From assembly GCA_030765065.1 (NCBI GenBank), contig CM060990.1, positions 277,911,341 to 277,975,340 on the forward strand: 64,000 bases of DNA, written 5' to 3'. Positions 58,507 to 64,000 of this stretch are shown piece by piece. Within the stretch, counting starts at the first letter, position 1; each line of letters opens with the position of its first letter. Below the pieces are notes generated by a model. It saw only the letters and a list, made by a program, of their open reading frames with translations, was not told the origin of the DNA and searched no databases. The DNA is from Deroplatys truncata. Taxonomy: Eukaryota > Arthropoda > Insecta > Mantodea > Mantidae. Both the position numbers and the translations under genes were made by a program.

Positions 58507-58763
58507 CAGCATAATCAGGACGTGGAACGAAAGCAGCAGTAAAATGATCTACAAGACGCAGATTCCAGAAACAAGAGGAGCGACAAACGGCGCGGATAAG
58601 TGGATACAAAAAACATCGAAACGACGTAGATTCATCACAACACAACGCAGAAGCGACATACAAATCTAGGAGAGTGGGGCAGAACGCTGGACATCAAGGC
58701 TACATCAGCAGACAGCGTCACAAAAGGTCAGAATATAGTAATTTTTTTTAGAAAACAAAAACA

Positions 58764-59660
58764 ATGGCCACTAATAATATTGAAGAAACAATGGTGAAGA
58801 GGGATAGTGTAACAGTTAGCTGTAATTCAATACAGGTTACAAAAAAAAGCTCAAACAATGTAGAATTTGAGGGAGGAAATGTTAGTGTAGAAAGTGAGAA
58901 TAGAATAGCAGGAAATGTTAATTCTGATGTTAGTATGATGATGGAAATGCTGAGAAATATGAATGAGAATATGGAACAGAAAATGTTAGACATGAGTAGG
59001 GAATTGAGGGAAGATATGCAAAAGAATAATGAGAACTTAGATAAACTAATTCATAGTTATGAGAAATTAGGGCAAACAGTAAATCAAAGTAGTGAAGAAA
59101 TTGAAAAGAAAGTTACGAAGCTAGATAGTAGTATGCCAGAAATGAGAGATGAAAATGAGGAAATAATAGCAAGTGAGATAGGAGAAATTTCAAAGAAAAT
59201 GTTAGACATGAACAGGGAAATAGGTAATAAAGAAAGTGAGGTTAATACTAAAAGTGAGGTTAATGTAGAAAGTACAGAGTTACGAAGTCAAATGAGTAGT
59301 ATTTCAAGTGAGGTAAGAGAGATGAAAGAGGTTATAAATGTAGATGTAAATGAGGCGCAAGTTAATTTCAGTGGGGAAATATCAGAAATACAGAAAGAAT
59401 CAGAAATGCAAGGAAATAAATTGTACCAAGATGTTCAAAATGAAAACTCCAGTCCAGTACAGTTTAGTACAGATTTGTCAGAGTACTTTCAAATTAAAGA
59501 GATAGTAAAAGAATTTGTCAAAAGATGTGTTGTTCAAGAAACTGTAGATTGTTTTCAAATGTTATCAGAGAACGAAATTTCATATGAATACAAGAGGTTA
59601 TTCATGAACAAAAAATTGAAGGTTAGGTTACGGCTACGAGTAATGTTTAGCCACACATAA
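58764..59660 (+). CDS. Coiled-coil gag-like ORF, intact (element 2)
   Basis: 298 codons from ATG 58764 (AACAATGG context), at the same place as the ORF of element 1. The N-terminal approximately 55 residues are Ser/Asn-rich. Residues about 60-230 are charged and heptad-like (coiled coil), shorter than in copy 1 because several KKIDQNRED-type repeats are absent. The C-terminal approximately 70 residues form a distinct module with FSTDLSEYFQIKEIVKEF, KRCVVQETVDCFQML and YEYKRLFMNKKLKVR. No zinc knuckle, protease, RT or integrase motif. Both copies keep the ORF fairly open, and the C-terminal module is the best conserved part, which hints at selection. A Gag-like or RNA-binding role is inference; I do not recognise the family. 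Confidence 0.8.
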   Translation: MATNNIEETMVKRDSVTVSCNSIQVTKKSSNNVEFEGGNVSVESENRIAGNVNSDVSMMMEMLRNMNENMEQKMLDMSRELREDMQKNNENLDKLIHSYEKLGQTVNQSSEEIEKKVTKLDSSMPEMRDENEEIIASEIGEISKKMLDMNREIGNKESEVNTKSEVNVESTELRSQMSSISSEVREMKEVINVDVNEAQVNFSGEISEIQKESEMQGNKLYQDVQNENSSPVQFSTDLSEYFQIKEIVKEFVKRCVVQETVDCFQMLSENEISYEYKRLFMNKKLKVRLRLRVMFSHT

Positions 59661-59814
59661 TTTGATCCAGGAGGGTAAATCGCAATGAGATGTAAACTAA
59701 ATGCTGGATAGTTAAAGACGACTTGCAGAGAAATGTATTGGAACGTAAGAGGGTTAACTATTTATATATATATCATTTGAAAAGAGAAATAAGTTATAAA
59801 AAAAAAAAAAAAAG

Positions 59815-60298
59815 AGAGAAATGTTTAAAAAAAAAAAATAAATAAATAAATAAATTTTTAGTAACTGTAACAACATTTGAAAATTACGAATGCAAAGATT
59901 GAAACTTAATATGATATGAAATTAAAAGTACGTAAATACAATTCCAAGATTTAAAAAAAAAAAAAAAAAAATTAATTAAGAATGCAATGATTGAAATTTA
60001 ATATGATATTAAAGTAAAGGTACGTAAATACAATTCCAAGAATATTGTTAAAAATAAAGTACAAAATAACAAAAATAATTCAAAACAAATACTTATGTTG
60101 CAAACAGAAAAGGTGAAACATTGTCTAGATTTAAGAGATGTAAATATTTGTGTAGAGGGTGAATATTTTGGTAAATATGTATAATGATTACAAAAATCTT
60201 AAATTTATAAATTTTTGTCAACAATGTAAGAGAGGAAACAATTTTGAAACAGTGATCAAATAATTTAGGGTAAAGTATTTGCTATAAAAAAAAAAAGT
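59815..60298 (+). repeat. AT-rich segment with approximately 100-bp duplication, absent from element 1
   Basis: Text around TGCAAAGATTGAAACTTAAT (59891) recurs as TGCAATGATTGAAATTTAAT (59993), offset 102 bp, including ACGTAAATACAATTCCAAGA. The whole segment is missing in element 1 (gap near 7200-7230). Confidence 0.75.
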
Positions 60299-60490
60299 TT
60301 GTGATGTCAGATTAATATCTAAATTAATTAAACCAGAGCCAGTAAGTAGTGGCGAGATAAAACATATGTCGTGTGCTAAATGCGTGTGAAGTGTTAAGTG
60401 AAAGTGAATAGCGTGTGTTACAAGATTTAGGAGACTAAAAACAAAATTATAAAATTTCCAAACAGGTTATAAATATTTATAATTATGTTT

Positions 60491-60503
60491 CTAGTGGGGC
60501 ATA
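60491..60503 (+). promoter_or_regulatory. Polypurine-tract-like site, element 2
   Basis: CTAGTGGGGCATA, identical to 7421-7433, adjacent to the 3' LTR. Confidence 0.6.
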
Positions 60504-61540
60504 TGATACGGTAATTTGTATCACAAATTACTCAAATGTAAATAATTATTTTAATATAAATATGTATTTTTAAGTAACATTGATTTCAGAGGTTTGTTAA
60601 TTGTAATTATTATTGGTAAATAATAATATATGGCTTTACTGAAACTGTAAGTAATGGCGCAGGAATACAGCGATGGGGTGAGTTGTTTATCGTTGCCGGG
60701 AACCAGGAAGTTACGTAATGTTTCGCGCCTTTTCGGTAAAAAAAGCTTCTAGAACATTTTCTAAATCAATATGTATTAGTGGTTTTCATTGGATAGTAAA
60801 ATAGACGCTAATGTTGGCGCGTTTTATTAGCCAATAGCATTTCATTTATAATCTCTAGGTGTATCTTAAGGCAAGCCTATAAATAGCCATGCTCGAAGTC
60901 GGTCGCCCCGCAGTTATACAAAATTCTCCGTACACTCCACGTCGATCCCGCAGTTCAACAAGATTCTTAGTACACTACATGTCGCCAATCAGTCCTTCAT
61001 TTCGTCATAAGTTACACGCAGCAGAAGTACGAGAAATCTTATAAAATATTCTAAAGTTAAATATACAAAGTTGAAGTACGTGAGTTAAAAGTGATAAGAA
61101 GTTATTATAAACAGTTTCAGTATGGCGATTATCTAGATAAATCTGTGAAAGTGTTAGTGCACGTGTTCGACAATAAAACATTATAAAACACATTTCTTCA
61201 CTAGTAATTTTTGAATAAAAGATTCCTTTCCGCTTCACAACCTGTAAGAAAAACATGCCTACCCAGATCAGATGATAGCTAGCCGGTGGACATTTAAAAC
61301 TGATACAAATTGCTACGCCAGAGGGAACTACAAACAGAACAAATGAACCAACCAACGTATGACGTCACACAAGATGGCTTCGCGTGAAGTAAACACATAT
61401 TTGCTCTCGTAAATTGGCTTCCACAACGTGGTGCTATAAACATATATACAAATTGCTATCACAAATTGGCTCCCATACGTGGGGTAGTTAAAGTTATGTA
61501 AACAAACATTTATTTGCAATATACAATTTGTTCTCTTACA
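60504..61540 (+). repeat. 3' LTR of element 2
   Basis: Direct copy of 57204-58240, same length. It ends TTCTCTTACA where the 5' LTR ends TTCTCTCGCA. Internal PBS-like motifs are at 61415 and 61467. Confidence 0.93.
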
Positions 61541-61623
61541 ACAGGGAAAGAAACCTGACCCAAAACAACCTTTCTCCATTTTTAAAAATATTTTGGGAAT
61601 CACAGTGAAGTGTTTATATATGC

Positions 61624-62690
61624 ACAAATTAAGATTTTTATTATTTTAACTTCACTTTTCACCAGAACTTATGGGACATGCTTTGGAGACCACTATATCT
61701 CCATCAGCAGCCTGGATTCACTGTCATGTTTCCTCTTGTGACTAATAGATGGCATTATCTAGTTGGACATACTGTATAATGAGATACTTTTCACATGGAA
61801 CATCAAAGTTTAATATATTGTGCTTCTTCTTATGAATGAATAACTTTTCTCAAATGGAGAGTTCTGCTGCTTTTCTAAGGGCCTTTAAAAGCTTCAGTTT
61901 TTCTCCTAACTGATAATAATTTGTGGACCAATAATGCTCTGCAACAGCTGATTTTTGTTTGTTTATATTTCACATTTCTCACGTGTTCTTTGTGTGTCTA
62001 TATTCCTCTTTGTCTTCCCTAAGTACACCTTCTAGCAATCCTGACATCCAATTTTGTAAGTACCACAAGTTTTTCCCACTGGAATTCTGTCCTTTGCCTT
62101 GGTCCTGAGTAAATTTTTTAAGGAATGTTTGTTAACTGGGGCTAAGGTTATATCATATTCTTTGAATATTTTTGTGAAGGCCCATAGGTGAAAAGTGAAT
62201 TTTTTGAACCTCTTTGTTTCTTTAATGTTGCTTAGTGTGGTGATTTCCTTTATTTGTTTCTTCTTTTGGATTTTTTTTATCTTCTTGTCTACTATCTCTT
62301 TGGTGAAGCCATTTTTGTACGATTTTCAGGATCTTGTTGTATTCCTTGTTGTACTCTGGTAAACGTACCAATGAATACACAAGTCTGAAGGTAAGGCTGT
62401 TTATTATTGCATATTTCTGTTCCCTGGGGTTGTAGCTGTCATTTTTAATGTAGTTATCTGTGTGTGTGTGTCTTTTCTATGTATATCAAAACATATTTTG
62501 TCCCAATACCTTGTGATTTTTATGTCCAAAAAAGGGAGCATGTTATTGGCTTTTGTTTCTATTGTAAATTTTACTGATGTGTCTTGTAATTCAGTAGACA
62601 TGTGGCATACTTCAGGAGCTTCTTATCTATTATGGCAAAAATGCAGTCTACATATCTGTAGCAGAGTTTATGTATGTTTATATATACGGA
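61624..62690 (-). pseudogene. Penelope-like element 3' part, minus arm of an inverted pair
   Basis: Minus strand from about 62690: CYRYVDCIFAI (an RT active-site motif in which the usual YVDD reads YVDC), DTSVKFTIETKANNMLPFLD, FDIHRKDTHT, then in broken frames the same text as the plus arm through the GIY-YIG region and the NILNFD end. A hammerhead-like core follows at 61707-61675. It includes more 5' sequence than the other arm. 5' truncated, frameshifted and inactive. Penelope elements use an RT with a C-terminal GIY-YIG nuclease. Confidence 0.78.
61675..61707 (-). ncRNA. Hammerhead-like motif, minus arm (damaged)
   Basis: Minus strand: CTGATGG, AGA...TCT stem, then AAAGC and ATGTC. Same layout as 63595-63628, but core bases are changed (CUGAUGG, AAAGC), so it is predicted inactive. 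Confidence 0.4.
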
Positions 62691-63682
62691 ACTTACAAGA
62701 TACATCAGTCAATTTTACAATAGAAACAGAAGCCAATAACATGCTCCCCTTTCTGGACATAAACATCATGAGGTATCAGAATAAAATATGTTTTGATATA
62801 CATAGAAAAGACACACACACAGATAAATACATTAAAAATGACAGCTACAACCCCAGGGAACAGAAATGTGCAATAATAAACAGCCTTACCTTCAGACTGG
62901 TAAACACACCAATGAACACACAAGAGTACAAAAAGGAATACAACAAGATCCTGGAAATCATACAAAAAAAAATGCTTCACCAAAGAGATAGTAGACAGAA
63001 AGATAAAAAAAAAAATATCCAAACGAAGAAAGAAATAATGGAAATCATCACCACACTAAGCAACATTAAAGAAACAAAGAGGTTCAAAAAATTCACTTTT
63101 CACCCATGGACCTTCCCAAAATTCACAAGCATATTCAAAGAATGTGATATAACCTTAGCCCCAGTTACAAACATTCCTTACAAAATATACTTAGGACCAA
63201 TACAAAGGATAAAATTCCAGTGGGAAAAACTTCTGGTACTTATGAAATTGGATGTCAGGATTGCAAGAAAGTGTACTTCAGGGAGACAAAGAGCAATATA
63301 GACACAAGGTTTAAAGAACGCATGAGAAATGTGAAATATGAACAAACGGAAAAATCAGCAGTTGCAGAGCATTTTTGGTCCACAAATTATTATCAGTTAG
63401 GAGAAAAACTGAAGCTTTTAAAGGCCCTTAGAAAAGCAGCAGAACTCTCCATTTGAGAAAAGTTATTCATTCATAAGAAGAAGCACAATATATTAAACTT
63501 CGATGTCTCATGTGAAAAGGATCTGATTACACAGTAGTCCAACCAGATAATGCCATCTATTACTCACAAGAGAAAACACAACAGTGAATCCAGGCTGATG
63601 ATGAAGACAACGGTCTCTGAAACATGTCCCAGTAAGTTCTGATGAAAAAGTGAAGCTAGAATAATAAAAATCTTAATTTTGT
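62690..63682 (+). pseudogene. Penelope-like element 3' part, plus arm of an inverted pair
   Basis: Plus strand: DTSVNFTIETEANNMLPFLD, ICFDIHRKDTHTDKYIKND, REQKCAIINSLTFRLVNTP (the region after RT), a Lys-rich linker, then a frame change at about 63220 into the GIY-YIG domain: GTYEIGCQDCKKVYF, SNIDTRFKERMRNVKYEQ, SAVAEHFW. The GIY is GTY and the YIG is YFR-like here, so catalytic text is damaged. After a stop come EKLFIHKKKH and NILNFD. Homologous to the minus arm over about 0.98 kb, roughly 90-95 percent by eye. The RT core is missing. Confidence 0.82.
63595..63628 (+). ncRNA. Hammerhead-ribozyme-like motif in Penelope 3' flank
   Basis: CTGATGA, then AGAC-AACG-GTCT which can form stem II, then GAAAC and ATGTC. 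This matches the conserved hammerhead core (CUGAUGA...GAAA...UH) with a very small stem III, as reported for Penelope-like elements. Stem I pairing was not verified. Confidence 0.5.
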
Positions 63683-64000
63683 GCAACCTTCTCAAATTAC
63701 TCTGTTTATATCTTACATGTGCAAGAATCTTGACTCGGCATGACCAGTATATCCACACAACTCATGTGTTCTAATTCATACTCCTTTGCACAATGACGAC
63801 AGAATCATTGTGTAACAAACTGTCTTCACTCTTTCCTTCATTCTCTGATATATTACTTTACCCCACTTTGTCAATCACATTGGATCAGTGGACATCCCAT
63901 TAAGTATTGCTGTGCTACATTACTCATTCAAGTACAAAGGGAGTACAAAACTAAATGCAAAACATTTCTACAATCCTAAGTGTGAGTCCATCACATGTTC
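63683..64000. other. Non-coding sequence, nothing recognised
   Basis: No supported gene or element end before the window stops. Confidence 0.35.

Larger units (their letters stand above)
57204..61540 (+). mobile_element. Complete non-autonomous LTR retrotransposon, copy 2
   Basis: LTRs of exactly 1037 bp (57204-58240 and 60504-61540) start TGATACGG and end GCA or ACA, and differ at about five positions by eye, four of them in the last 22 bases. The PBS TGGCGCACAACGTGGGGC (58244-58261) is 3 bases after the LTR. Internal length is 2263 bp, longer than copy 1 because of a 22-bp tandem repeat and an approximately 0.45 kb AT-rich segment (about 59815-60298). It has a single ORF, uninterrupted here, and no pol genes. 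The 3' end of the interior (from about 60299) is nearly identical to copy 1. An ACAG duplication flanks it. Confidence 0.94.

Noticed and set aside
58210..58663. Minus-strand open frames with repeated FPGHFAFLSWSLRLP-type text, looking like a repetitive protein
   Set aside because: They are the antisense of the 22-bp tandem repeat; because 22 is not a multiple of three, the same DNA is read in three phases.

Overview
The window looks like a stretch of a large, AT-rich arthropod (most likely insect) nuclear genome. No host gene is convincingly visible. What can be read is almost entirely transposable elements (TEs), layered by repeated insertion: piggyBac, Tigger/pogo, mariner, an IS630-Tc1 group with DD82E-like spacing, PIF/Harbinger, hAT, two APE-type LINEs, Penelope-like elements, tRNA-derived SINEs and an LTR family. 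The insect call rests on the TE mix, the SINE structure and two unnamed transposon-like protein families that I associate with insects. The species cannot be named.

Layout. 0.6-2.5 kb: relic of an unnamed transposon-like gene (minus). 4.4-8.5 kb: complete non-autonomous LTR element 1. 8.5-11.1 kb: featureless. 11.1-13.4 kb: Tigger-type DNA transposon, then a SINE. 15.1 kb: Harbinger transposase fragment. 17.2-18.6 kb: DD82E-like transposase relic. 19.2-20.3 kb: Penelope and mariner scraps. 21.3-33.2 kb: a nest, in which a hAT relic is split by piggyBac copy 1 (TTAA at both ends). That piggyBac was itself entered by a Harbinger-type MITE (TTA target duplication) and a CR1/L2-like LINE. A mariner also sits in the hAT relic. 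33.2-41.0 kb: a second probable piggyBac frame containing a pogo-like relic (itself hit by a SINE), microsatellites, another SINE and a second DD82E-like copy. 43.8-51.2 kb: a second LINE on the minus strand, interrupted in its endonuclease domain by piggyBac copy 3. 51.5-53 kb: relic of another unnamed insect family. 55 kb: LINE reverse transcriptase scrap. 57.2-61.5 kb: LTR element 2, same family as element 1 and with an intact ORF. 61.6-63.7 kb: two Penelope 3' parts joined head to head as a roughly 1 kb inverted repeat.

The most unusual system is the LTR family at 4.4-8.5 and 57.2-61.5 kb. Each copy has near-identical LTRs of 1034 or 1037 bp, a 4-bp target duplication and one coiled-coil ORF, with no protease, reverse transcriptase, RNase H or integrase. 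Each carries four tRNA-Lys-type primer-binding-site motifs spaced 52-77 bp apart across the LTR/leader border. In element 1 the first motif is inside the LTR and the second acts as PBS. In element 2 the first two are inside the LTR and the third acts as PBS. The LTR border therefore appears to have moved one repeat unit. The genes do not form a cellular pathway; the family is presumably mobilised in trans by an autonomous LTR element not present here.
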